Part shown: positions 44,480 through 52,261 of the stretch, in pieces
How positions within the stretch are numbered: the first letter of the stretch is position 1
How the letters are laid out: every line of letters starts with the position of its first letter
Assembly (NCBI RefSeq): GCF_000010725.1
Contig: NC_013857.1
Location: 186,001 to 250,000 of the forward strand
DNA length: 64,000 nucleotides
Source: Azospirillum sp. B510
Lineage (GTDB): Bacteria > Pseudomonadota > Alphaproteobacteria > Azospirillales > Azospirillaceae
Reading direction: 5' to 3'
Notes under the pieces: generated by a model
What the model saw: the letters and a program-made list of their open reading frames with translations, nothing else
What the model was told of the DNA's origin: nothing
The model's database searches: none
Translations under genes and position numbers: made by a program

Positions 44480-45553
44480 TTACTGGATCTCGTCCGGTTG
44501 GACGACGGTCCAGTTCCGATCGGCCAGGACGGGCTGCCCCTGCGCCGCTTGGCTGGCGGCGGCAGATTCCCACATTTGCTTGATCTGCTTCATGTATTTG
44601 TCCTTGCGGTTGACCCACAGCCGGATGCCGCCATTCGCAGCGTCGGTGGAATGGAGCAGCATGTAGCCGTCGCTGCTGGGGGTATCGCCCGCCACCAGCA
44701 CCGGCTTCTTCCACTGATCGATGTAGGTGAGGATCGCCGCATGCTTGCCGGCGAACCAAGTCAGCGGCGCCCACAGATAGGTGCCGAGTTCCAGGTCCAT
44801 CGTCTTCGCCCAGTCGTATTTCCCCTCGGCGATCAGCTTGCGCGCCGTGGTCACTTCGCCGGTGGAGCGGTTCTTCAGCAGCATGGTGACGCCGATGACG
44901 TTCTGCGGCTTGATGTTGTAGCCGTATTTCGGATCGGACAGGACCATCCGGACCAGCTCCTCGCTGGCGGCGGTCACCACATAGACCTCGATCCCGTTGG
45001 CGGTCAGGTGGTTCACCAGCTCCTGCTGGCCGGTGTAGAATTTGGGCGGGCTGATCTCGACCGTCTTGACCGCGTCACCGTCGTAATAGGTGGCGGGGAT
45101 CGGCTTGCCGTCGGCCAGCATCTCGTCGACGAAGCTCTTCAACTGGGCCAGGGTGAAACCGGAGAAGATCTGCGCCACCCACGGATAGCACACCTGATCG
45201 TCGATCTCGCACAGCCGGTAATAATAGCTGTTCAGGCTTTCCTTGTGGCCGTTCACGTCCTTGAAGGGAATGATCTTCAAGGACGGGTCCATGCTTTCGC
45301 GCGACAGCACGCCCTTGCGTTCCAGATAGGGCAGCAGGGATTCTTCAAGGTCGTAGCGGTAGAGCGTGTTGTCGGAGTCGAACACCGCGTAGGCACCCTT
45401 GCCGGCATTGGCTGACACCAGCGTCTTGAGGCTCGCCGCCGCCGCCGCCGGCCAATGTGCGAGCGGTTGAGGGGAGCCCGATTGGGCCATGGCGGCCATC
45501 GGGGCAATGGCGACCATGCCCGCGAGCAGCGCGGACCGGAAAAGCGTCTTCAT
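44480..45553 (-). CDS. pchP: Phosphorylcholine phosphatase (HAD family)
   Basis: A 357-residue periplasmic haloacid-dehalogenase-type phosphatase that releases choline from phosphorylcholine. The signal peptide is visible at residues 1-23 (ending AMAQS). The HAD motif I is AVFDSDNTLYRYD, with nucleophile and general acid Asp. TAASEELVRMVLSD is motif II-like and VLVAGDTPSSDGYML supplies the acidic motif. The order and the DSDNT motif match PchP of Pseudomonas, which is controlled by GbdR. AGAGGG lies upstream of the ATG. It faces a GbdR-like gene across a long gap. Confidence 0.88.
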   Translation of the reverse strand: MKTLFRSALLAGMVAIAPMAAMAQSGSPQPLAHWPAAAAASLKTLVSANAGKGAYAVFDSDNTLYRYDLEESLLPYLERKGVLSRESMDPSLKIIPFKDVNGHKESLNSYYYRLCEIDDQVCYPWVAQIFSGFTLAQLKSFVDEMLADGKPIPATYYDGDAVKTVEISPPKFYTGQQELVNHLTANGIEVYVVTAASEELVRMVLSDPKYGYNIKPQNVIGVTMLLKNRSTGEVTTARKLIAEGKYDWAKTMDLELGTYLWAPLTWFAGKHAAILTYIDQWKKPVLVAGDTPSSDGYMLLHSTDAANGGIRLWVNRKDKYMKQIKQMWESAAASQAAQGQPVLADRNWTVVQPDEIQ

Positions 45554-46474
45554 CTGCGCCCTCTCTTCCCTGTTCAAAGACACAACTGTCAAAGACCGAA
45601 GCCGTAACGTTGCAGCGGCGTCGGCCAACCCGGTGACAATACGAAACTTCCTACGATTTTCCAGTTAAAAGACATGAATCACGATGTGTTTTAACAAGAT
45701 CGCGCAGACAAGATTCATGAATATCCTCTATTAAAAAATATTTACTTAAATTTACCATTTCATGAATTTTTGAATATCGACGAAACATGCCATTTTCACA
45801 TAAAAATTCCTTGAAGTTCCCTTGGGAAGGTCAGTCGGGCGATGCCGAGCGGATGATGAGAGATAGGGATCCATCCCGGCACGGCCATTCCACCACGTCG
45901 CCAGCCCGTCCACCGAGCAGAGACGCGTCCGACGGCGGTTGCCGGCTGATCCGGCCGGCGGCGGGATCGGCCTTCTCCCCGTCGACCAGCGTTGGATGAC
46001 TTCCGGACAAGCCTCTGTCCGAACTGGATGGCGTTCCAGCCACCTGCCGAGGCATGATCGGTCGGACCCGCCGCTGGTTGGATGACCGTGCGTTCGGCGG
46101 ACAGGGCGAACTGCTGGCCTGCCTCTGAATGGTTCCGGTCCGGGGCCCGTCCGCTAAGTTTCGTATTGGAATGGGTGGCGAAGCTCCGCTTGAGGGATAT
46201 TACCGTTCGCACCTGTATGATTTGCGCACAAAACGGTCCTGATCCGACCAACGCCGTGCTTCTTCAAGAATTATGTCCGCTTTGTTCAATGTCGTCGGGC
46301 CGGACCTGCGTAGGCTGTCTGTCATAAAAGCTTGATGGCGAGGAAAGGAAACAACCTGCCGCCCATCCGAACCTGGCCGCCAGAAACAACAAGGCCATGG
46401 AAGAACAGCGTGTTCGCCGACCATTCGCGACCCACGACGATACGAACAGGAAAGCGGAAGAGGGGCACGGGACA
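45554..46474. promoter_or_regulatory. Long pchP/gbdR intergenic region with AT-rich core
   Basis: About 920 bp with no convincing gene. 45650-45800 is strikingly AT-rich with the perfect palindrome ATTCATGAAT (45713-45722), a near copy TTTCATGAAT (45758-45767) and CATGAATC at 45673. The 13-mer AAGTTTCGTATTG occurs on the minus strand at 45637-45649 near pchP and on the plus strand at 46156-46168 near the regulator. A plus-strand open frame at 46082-46327 encodes several Cys pairs but lacks other support. Confidence 0.45.
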
Positions 46475-47494
46475 ATGAAGTGCGATGAACAGCAATCCGG
46501 GGTTTCCAAGGTCGACACGATCGGATTTCTCCTGGTTCCCGATTTTTCGATGATCGCGTTCACCGCGGCGGTGGAGCCGCTCCGCCTCGCCAACCATATC
46601 AGTGGAAAGGAGCTCTACCGCTGGGTGCTGTTGTCGCCGAATGGCGGTGTCCAGCGCGCCAGCAACGGCATCGGGCTCTGTGTCGACCACGCCATCGCCG
46701 ATGCGCCCCCGCTGTCCACCGTGATGGTGTGCAGCGGCATCGGCGGCCACTGGTACGAGGATCGGGCGATGTTCTCATGGATGCGGCGTTCGGTCGCCCA
46801 GGGGGTCGCTTTCGGTGCCCTATGCACGGCCAGCCATATCCTCGCCCGCGCCGGCCTGCTGGACGGCTACCGTTGCACCATCCACTGGGAAAACATGGCG
46901 GGCTTCGCCGAGACCTTCCCGGAGATCGAGGCGACGGGCGAGCTGTTCACGATCGACCGCAACCGCTTCACCTGCGCGGGCGGAACCGCGGCCACCGACA
47001 TGATGCTGCACCTGATCGCCGCCCGCCATGGCGAGAAGCTTGCGATGGACATCGCCGAGCAGCTCCTCCACACCAAGATCCGCGCCGGCAGCATCCGCCA
47101 GCAGGAGGAGTTGCAGGCCAACCCGATGCTGGATCACGAGGATCTCAACGCCGCCGTGGCGGTGATGCAGGCCAACATCGAGGAACCGCTGGATCTGCTG
47201 GCGCTCGCCGCGGAGCTGGGCCAGTCCCGTCGGAATCTGGAGCGGCTGTTCCGCAAATACATGAACTGCTCGCCGGCCAAATACTATCTCGGCCTCCGGA
47301 TGAAGCGGGCGCGACAGTTGCTGTGCCAGACCCGCATGTCGGTGATGGAGGTATCGATCAGTTGCGGCTTCATTTCCGCCACCCATTTCAGCAAATGCTA
47401 CCGTGATCATTTCGGCATCGCACCGCGGAGCGAACGCCAGAACCAGCGGCATAGCCCGCTTGCCGCGGCGCAGGAGTTCATCAGCCTGTCTTGA
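46475..47494 (+). CDS. gbdR: GlxA/AraC-family regulator, GbdR-like (third of three)
   Basis: A 339-residue regulator with an amidase-like domain (GFLLVPDFSMIAFTAAVEPL, FGALCTASHILARAGLLDGY) and a C-terminal AraC domain (about 225-325; ELGQSRRNLERLFRKYMN, EVSISCGFISATHFSKCYRD). It is clearly more distant from the other two GlxA-type proteins and resembles GbdR, the activator of betaine and phosphorylcholine genes. ATG 46475 with an upstream GAAGAGGGG is chosen over the in-frame ATG at 46397. It is divergent from pchP. The betaine ligand is inferred. Confidence 0.85.
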   Translation: MKCDEQQSGVSKVDTIGFLLVPDFSMIAFTAAVEPLRLANHISGKELYRWVLLSPNGGVQRASNGIGLCVDHAIADAPPLSTVMVCSGIGGHWYEDRAMFSWMRRSVAQGVAFGALCTASHILARAGLLDGYRCTIHWENMAGFAETFPEIEATGELFTIDRNRFTCAGGTAATDMMLHLIAARHGEKLAMDIAEQLLHTKIRAGSIRQQEELQANPMLDHEDLNAAVAVMQANIEEPLDLLALAAELGQSRRNLERLFRKYMNCSPAKYYLGLRMKRARQLLCQTRMSVMEVSISCGFISATHFSKCYRDHFGIAPRSERQNQRHSPLAAAQEFISLS

Positions 47495-47684
47495 TGCCGC
47501 CGCTCATACCGCCGTGTGGGTCGGGATCGGGTGCGGACGCCATAGGGGGGACGGCGGAAAACGCCAATTCGGTGTCGCATTCGAACAGATGCCGCGCTCC
47601 ACATGTCGTTAAGGTTCAAAACGGCCCGCCCGACACCCAACACGCGTCCGGCTCCGCCGGACAACAGCCTGGAGGACGGCAGCG

Positions 47685-48182
47685 ATGCTCGATACGATCC
47701 CTTCCGCCCAGTGCGCGCGCGGCGTGAGCACCGCCGACTCCCTGGCTGCCGCCAGTCCCGCCGGCCTCTACGAGCTGTTCCTGGAGAATGTCGTCCTGCC
47801 CTGCCGGATCGGTGTCTTCGATCACGAGCACGACGCGCCTCAACGGGTGCGCATCGACCTGCTGCTACAGGTTCGCCAGGACGGAGCTCAATTCTCCGAC
47901 GATATCGGCGACGTATTGTCCTATGATGATCTTCTGTCCGGGCTGAAGCGGATCCTGATGGACGAACATACCAATCTGGTCGAAATGCTGGCGGAGAAGA
48001 TCGCCCGCATGTGCCTGACCCACGAGCAGGTGCAGTGGGTTCGCGTGTCGGTGGCGAAGCTGGACATCTATGACGGGGTCGCGGTTCCTGGCATCCGGCT
48101 GGAACGGAGGCGCGACCATATGCCCGGCCAGTTCCAGCCGATGTCTCGTCGGCTGATGGTCATGGCCGACCGGCGGATTTGA
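47685..48182 (+). CDS. folB: Dihydroneopterin aldolase family protein
   Basis: A 165-residue FolB-like protein. It has a non-conserved N-terminal extension of about 28 residues; then LFLENVVLPCRIGVFDHEHD, with the Glu that binds the pterin, and LSYDDLLSGL, with the conserved Tyr. The catalytic Lys sits in VRVSVAKLDIYDG. GGAGG lies upstream of the ATG. Housekeeping folB is expected elsewhere, next to folK or folP; this copy is paired instead with an amino-acid-kinase gene 4 bp downstream. A TGTCGCA element lies about 105 bp upstream. It may serve pterin cofactor synthesis for C1 metabolism. Confidence 0.85.
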   Translation: MLDTIPSAQCARGVSTADSLAAASPAGLYELFLENVVLPCRIGVFDHEHDAPQRVRIDLLLQVRQDGAQFSDDIGDVLSYDDLLSGLKRILMDEHTNLVEMLAEKIARMCLTHEQVQWVRVSVAKLDIYDGVAVPGIRLERRRDHMPGQFQPMSRRLMVMADRRI

Positions 48183-48186
48183 CGCG

Positions 48187-48903
48187 ATGACGGCCAACGC
48201 CTCGCCTGCCGACATATCGGCGTCCCATCGATCGGCGGAAGCCCCGGCACGGCCCTGGGTGATCAAGATCGGCGGCAGCCTGTCGGACTGGCATCGGCTG
48301 GGAACCTGGCTGGACCTGATCGCCCGCCCGGGCCATCTCCATCCCCTGGTCATCGTGCCGGGCGGCGGGCCCTTCGCCGACGCCGTGCGCGACGCCCAGG
48401 ACAATTGGCGCCTCGACGATCGGCTCGCCCACCGCATGGCCCTGCTGGCGATGGAACAGTTCGGGCTGATGCTGCACGGCGTCTGTCCGGCCCTGCACAT
48501 GGCGGCGACGCGGGAGCGGTTGCGGTCGCTGATCCGGGCGCGGATGCCGTCGGTGTGGCTGCCGTCCGCCATGGCGCTCGATCAGCCCGAGATCGCCGAA
48601 AGCTGGGATGTCACGTCCGACAGCCTGGCGGCGTGGCTGGCGATGGAACTGGACGCGGCGGCGCTGGTGCTGGTCAAGTCGGGACCCTGCCCATGTGCCG
48701 CGACCGATGCGGCGGCACTGGCACGAGACGGGCTGGTCGATGCGGCGTTTCCGTTATGGCGTGCGCGGTTCGCCGGCGAGAGCTGGTGCGTCCACCGCGA
48801 CAACCACGCCCTGCTGGAAGAAGCGCTGGCAGGCCGCGGCAGCCCCGGTTGCGCCCTGCTGCGTAATCCGGAGGTGGAGCCTCTGCCGGGTGTGCGGGCC
48901 TAA
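48187..48903 (+). CDS. Amino acid kinase family protein, MfnE-like
   Basis: A 238-residue protein of the aspartokinase/uridylate-kinase fold. The ATP-binding region is WVIKIGGSLSDW and LVIVPGGGPFADAVRDAQ. DRLAHRMALLAMEQFG and SWDVTSDSLAAWLAMEL are characteristic of the MfnE/Orf5 type found in methanofuran or H4MPT gene clusters of archaea and methylotrophs. The C-terminus (WCVHRDNHALLEEAL) is less conserved. It starts 4 bp after folB. The precise substrate in this bacterium is unknown. The methylotroph link comes from family knowledge and from the paired folB. Confidence 0.7.
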   Translation: MTANASPADISASHRSAEAPARPWVIKIGGSLSDWHRLGTWLDLIARPGHLHPLVIVPGGGPFADAVRDAQDNWRLDDRLAHRMALLAMEQFGLMLHGVCPALHMAATRERLRSLIRARMPSVWLPSAMALDQPEIAESWDVTSDSLAAWLAMELDAAALVLVKSGPCPCAATDAAALARDGLVDAAFPLWRARFAGESWCVHRDNHALLEEALAGRGSPGCALLRNPEVEPLPGVRA

Positions 48904-49334
48904 ACGCGATCACCCCCTCCCGCTCCGCCGCGGCTGGCATGGGCGCTGACCGGGGCCGGCCCTTCCTGAACTGGTCATCGGCGATCGACGGCCGCAAGCC
49001 CGCCAGGCTGAAGAGCGTCCGGTTCCAGAGCGCCGTAGGCGCCTGGAAATAAAAGGTTTTTCCCCTCGTAAAATGGTGGCGCCTCCAAGCCTACAGGTTT
49101 TCACCTATCCCGGACGCTTTAGATTTTTAGAATGTTCCATTCACTATGTTCCTGAAAATCGGGTGCGTTTGACGAACACCGGGGCGCTGATGGGGAAGCC
49201 AAAGGGAACAGAGAATAGAGAACCAATAATATGTGTTTAGGACTGAACAGAAGGTTTTTGTTTTTTTGTGGTTCCGGCAATTTCCCCAATCGAAAGCTCG
49301 AACCCCGAATGCCTGGAAGAGGGGGATTGCCGCC
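48904..49334. other. Intergenic stretch before the GGDEF-EAL-like gene
   Basis: About 430 bp that holds a terminator-like hairpin near 49025 and an increasingly AT-rich stretch. No convincing gene was found; open minus-strand codons that reach into the next gene are antisense and unlike any known family. Confidence 0.4.
49025..49046 (+). terminator. Terminator-like hairpin after the amino acid kinase gene
   Basis: Stem CCAG-(A)-GCGCC / GGCGC-CTGG with one bulged base and a 3-base loop, followed by AAATAAAAGGTTTTT. It lies about 120 bp downstream of the kinase stop and may end the folB operon. Confidence 0.5.
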
Positions 49335-50624
49335 ATGGCTGATCAAACACTTGCTGAGCCGACTGCGGCCGATGAAACCAACTCTATTCCGGCAAGCACC
49401 AAGGCGCGTCTTCGGCAAATCCTGAACGGAAACAGCCGCCACTCCGCCGGGGCTATCCAACTCATCGGCCTTGATGCCCTGCGGATTCAATTGGGAAGCC
49501 GTTGGAACAGCGTGAAGGCGCGAGTCCATGATCAGGCCGAACGATTGCTCAATCGGCATCTGCCGCCATCGGATGTGTGGCTTCGGGCCGACGAGGCGAA
49601 TTATCTGATCGTCTTCGCAACGTTGGACCGGCAGTCGGCCGAACTCATTTGTGGCCGGGTCGTATCCGAATTGCATCGGCTGATGCTGGGAAACAACGAT
49701 ACCGGCAGCATAACCGTCCGCAGCGTCGTAACGGAATTCGACGGCAACATCGCTGTCGAAGAGGCCTCCTTCGATCAACTCATCGCGAAAGCCCTGCAAC
49801 AGGGGATCGCCACATCCACATCGATTGAGCCGGAAACGGTTGATCATCATCGTGACGTGACGGTTCCCCAGGAGGTCGAATCCTTTCATCCAAACATATG
49901 TTTCCGCCCTGTCTTCGATGTCGCGCACAAGGTTCTTTCAACCTATGTTTGTCATCTTGACGATGGCACCAAGAGGACGTTGAGCGCATTCCCTGCCGAT
50001 GATTTGCGAGGAGAGGAGTATCGTTTCCTCGCGGATTCTGCTATACTAATGCAATCTGTGGAGATACATGGAGATCTTCACAAAAATAATTTTAGATACA
50101 TTCAAAATCTTGTAATACATTTCTCCACGATTTCAATCGCACGCTATCGGCGTGATTATATCGCGCTTTGTCATTCCATTCCCGTACATCTCGTTCCATT
50201 CATGGTATTCGTTCTGCACGGCGTACCCATGGGTGTCCCCTATGGCCGAATCGCCGAGATCATGACTGTTCTCAAGCCCTATGCACGGGCTGTCCTCGTT
50301 CTGTTCGACGATGGGGCTCCCAACCTTGCGGCCTTTGCCCAGGCCGGAGTCCGCGGTTTGGGAATAATCGTCCAGCCTGGTGAACCGGAAGCGCGGGCCG
50401 CGACCCGGGTCCACAATTTCGGTACCCATGTCCGACGTCACGGCATGGTCTTCTTCGTGGACGGGATCCGAACCGCGACGATGCTGCGCGTGGCCGAGGA
50501 GGCCGGTGCATCCTATGTGGCGGGTCCGCTGGTCGGAACCGATACGGACGTTCCCGGACATATGAAGCGTGTGACCGAACGCGAACTGATCCAGCGATCG
50601 GCCAGGATGACGCGGCACTTTTGA
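49335..50624 (+). CDS. Degenerate GGDEF-EAL-like protein
   Basis: A 429-residue soluble protein. Residues about 90-150 resemble a GGDEF fold without the active-site motif (VWLRADEANYLIVF in place of RxGGDEF). Residues about 190-425 resemble an EAL domain: it opens FRPVFDVAHKVLSTYVC, where an active EAL would have the FQPIVDL...EALLR pattern, and ends YVAGPLVG. Metal-ligand residues of EAL are not visible, so catalysis is unlikely; it may bind c-di-GMP or a partner. The segment around nt 50040-50170 is unusually AT-rich. AGGGGGATT lies upstream of the ATG. It directly precedes the hydrogenase island. Confidence 0.6.
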   Translation: MADQTLAEPTAADETNSIPASTKARLRQILNGNSRHSAGAIQLIGLDALRIQLGSRWNSVKARVHDQAERLLNRHLPPSDVWLRADEANYLIVFATLDRQSAELICGRVVSELHRLMLGNNDTGSITVRSVVTEFDGNIAVEEASFDQLIAKALQQGIATSTSIEPETVDHHRDVTVPQEVESFHPNICFRPVFDVAHKVLSTYVCHLDDGTKRTLSAFPADDLRGEEYRFLADSAILMQSVEIHGDLHKNNFRYIQNLVIHFSTISIARYRRDYIALCHSIPVHLVPFMVFVLHGVPMGVPYGRIAEIMTVLKPYARAVLVLFDDGAPNLAAFAQAGVRGLGIIVQPGEPEARAATRVHNFGTHVRRHGMVFFVDGIRTATMLRVAEEAGASYVAGPLVGTDTDVPGHMKRVTERELIQRSARMTRHF

Positions 50625-50644
50625 TCGGCAAGCTTGCAGCCAAA

Positions 50645-50661
50645 CTGGCAAGTTCATTGCC
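50645..50661 (+). promoter_or_regulatory. Sigma-54-type promoter upstream of hupD
   Basis: CTGGCAAGTTCATTGCC matches the -24/-12 pattern, with the invariant GG and GC exactly 10 bases apart. It lies 178 bp upstream of hupD and 20 bp after the preceding gene. A TTG-N5-CAA site (50621-50631), the kind of element described for HupR/HoxA, is close by, although its distance is shorter than usual. Confidence 0.7.
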
Positions 50662-50838
50662 ACTTGGCACCCACACTGTAATGTTGATATCCACAATCGC
50701 TGACCTATCCAGCGATGAACTTGAAAATACCCTGTGTGATCAACACCATGGTGGGGCCGCCGGTCCTGGCATGGAACTTGTACGAATGGTGTGGGCGGCG
50801 GTATCCCGCATCATTCGGACCAGAGTTGGGGCACGGGC

Positions 50839-51489
50839 ATGACGGTGGCGGAGGACAGTGGCGGTGGCGGGATCGGTCGGATCCTGGTGTTGGGCATCGG
50901 CAACATCCTGTGGGCCGACGAGGGGTTCGGTGTCCGCACGGTGGAACGGCTGGCGGCCGGTTGGCGCTTTCCCGACGCCGTCACGCTGATGGATGGCGGC
51001 ACCCAGGGGCTCTACCTGCTGCCGCATCTGGAGAATGCCGATGCGCTGATCGTGGTCGACGCCATCGATTATGGCCTGCCGCCCGGCACCCGCCGGATCT
51101 TCCGTAACGGCGATGTGCCGGCCTTCCTCGGCGCCAAGAAGATGAGCCTGCACCAGACCGGCTTTCAGGAGGTGCTGGCGAGCGCCATGTTCCTCGGTCG
51201 CTGTCCGCAGACGCTGATTCTGGTCGGCGTCCAGCCGGAATGCCTGGAGGACTACGGTGGCGGCCTGACCGCGACGGTCGCCGCCCAGGTCGCCCCGACC
51301 ATCGACGTCATCCTGTCCCTTCTCCGTGACGAGTTCGGTATCGAGGCCATGCGCCGCGAGGCCGCTGCCGACATCGCCGCCCCGGCCATCGCCCGCGACG
51401 CCTATGAGGCGGGCCGTCCCAGCGCCGAGGAGGCCTGCCGCATCGGCGACTCCCGCATTCTGGCGGCGCTGTCCGCCGGTGAAGCCTGA
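50839..51489 (+). CDS. hupD: Hydrogenase maturation endopeptidase
   Basis: A 216-residue protease that removes the C-terminal peptide of HupL once the Ni-Fe centre is inserted. Metal-ligand regions are GIGNILWADEGFG (about 18-30), VVDAIDYG (about 70) and SLHQTGFQE (about 105). The C-terminus beyond about 165 is a poorly conserved extension. The start is placed at 50839, with a longer in-frame form from 50791 possible. It is the first gene of the accessory operon and matches the HupL terminus seen at 59.5 kb. Confidence 0.93.
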   Translation: MTVAEDSGGGGIGRILVLGIGNILWADEGFGVRTVERLAAGWRFPDAVTLMDGGTQGLYLLPHLENADALIVVDAIDYGLPPGTRRIFRNGDVPAFLGAKKMSLHQTGFQEVLASAMFLGRCPQTLILVGVQPECLEDYGGGLTATVAAQVAPTIDVILSLLRDEFGIEAMRREAAADIAAPAIARDAYEAGRPSAEEACRIGDSRILAALSAGEA

Positions 51490-51503
51490 GCCGGGGATCG
51501 GAC

Positions 51504-51815
51504 ATGTGCATCGGCATTCCCCTGCGCCTGAGTGCTGTCGACGGCATCGCCGGCCGGACGGAGGATGGATCGCTCATCGACCTGTCGCTGGTTCCGGAGG
51601 CTGTCCCCGGCGCGTGGGTGCTTGGTTTTCTGGGAACGGCGCGCCGTCCGCTGGATCCGGTGGAGGCGGCCCAGATCCTCGACGCGCTGACGGCGATGAG
51701 CGCGGCGCTGGACGGAGACCGGCTGGAGAGCGCCTTCGCCGACCTGACCGGCCGTGAACCCACCCTGCCCGCTCATCTGGAGGCGGCCCGCGCGGCCGGC
51801 CTGACGGAGGCCTGA
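51504..51815 (+). CDS. hupF: HupF/HypC-family hydrogenase chaperone
   Basis: A 103-residue protein that begins MCIGIPLRL, the family hallmark with the N-terminal Cys that contacts the Fe(CN)2CO unit or HupL. The central GAWVLGFLGTARRPLDP region is also conserved. HupF is known to protect the large subunit from oxygen in rhizobia. It lies 14 bp after hupD and 5 bp before hupG. A separate hypC is expected elsewhere. Confidence 0.92.
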   Translation: MCIGIPLRLSAVDGIAGRTEDGSLIDLSLVPEAVPGAWVLGFLGTARRPLDPVEAAQILDALTAMSAALDGDRLESAFADLTGREPTLPAHLEAARAAGLTEA

Positions 51816-51820
51816 CCCCC

Positions 51821-52261
51821 ATGACCGATGTTGCTCCCGATCTTGCCCCCCCTGCCGCGAAGCAACGCCAGCCTCTGCCGCCACTGGTTGATCTGCTGAC
51901 CGAGGTCCATGGATACCGGCGGCTCGACAGTGCCGACGAGCGGCCGTGGCTGGAGGATCCGGCGGCGGACTGGGTGGTCTTCCTGCCCGGCCATGGCAAG
52001 GGCAACGCCGAGACCGCCGATGTCGCCGTCATCCTGCCGGAACTGGTGCGCGCGCTGCATCCGCGCCTGACCCCGGCGGTGGCTGGCGAGGCGGTGGAGC
52101 GGGCGTTGCTGGGGCTGACCGGAATGATGAGCCTGCCGGCCCTGGTCTTCCTGCGCGGCGACCGGCTGCTGGGCAGCATTCCGCGGGTGCGCGACTGGGA
52201 CGACTATCTGCGGCGCATCGGCGACATTCTGGACGATGGCTCGGAAGGCGGTGCGGCATGA
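51821..52261 (+). CDS. hupG: Hydrogenase accessory protein HupG (HyaE-like)
   Basis: A 146-residue thioredoxin-fold protein without the CxxC motif, as in HyaE/HupG. The segment WVVFLPGHGKGNAETADVAV and ALVFLRGDRLLGSIPRVRDW are characteristic. The family binds the TAT signal of the small subunit and holds it until the subunit matures. The stop overlaps hupH by four bases. It is an intact member of the DFGH-IJ order. Confidence 0.88.
   Translation: MTDVAPDLAPPAAKQRQPLPPLVDLLTEVHGYRRLDSADERPWLEDPAADWVVFLPGHGKGNAETADVAVILPELVRALHPRLTPAVAGEAVERALLGLTGMMSLPALVFLRGDRLLGSIPRVRDWDDYLRRIGDILDDGSEGGAA

Noticed and set aside
46082..46327. Small plus-strand frame with Cys pairs (CMIC, CPLC, CVGC) before gbdR
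   Set aside because: The pattern hints at a zinc ribbon, but no ribosome site, family match or conserved spacing supports a gene; it lies in a probable regulatory gap.
26851..46425. CCGACCATT(G) at 26851, 31569 and 46417, each upstream of a betaine gene
   Set aside because: The full 10-mer also occurs inside hupIJ coding sequence (53284), so it is not specific to these promoters.
49119..49928. Minus-strand frame across the start of the GGDEF-EAL-like gene
   Set aside because: It is mostly antisense to that gene and has no recognisable domain or start signal.
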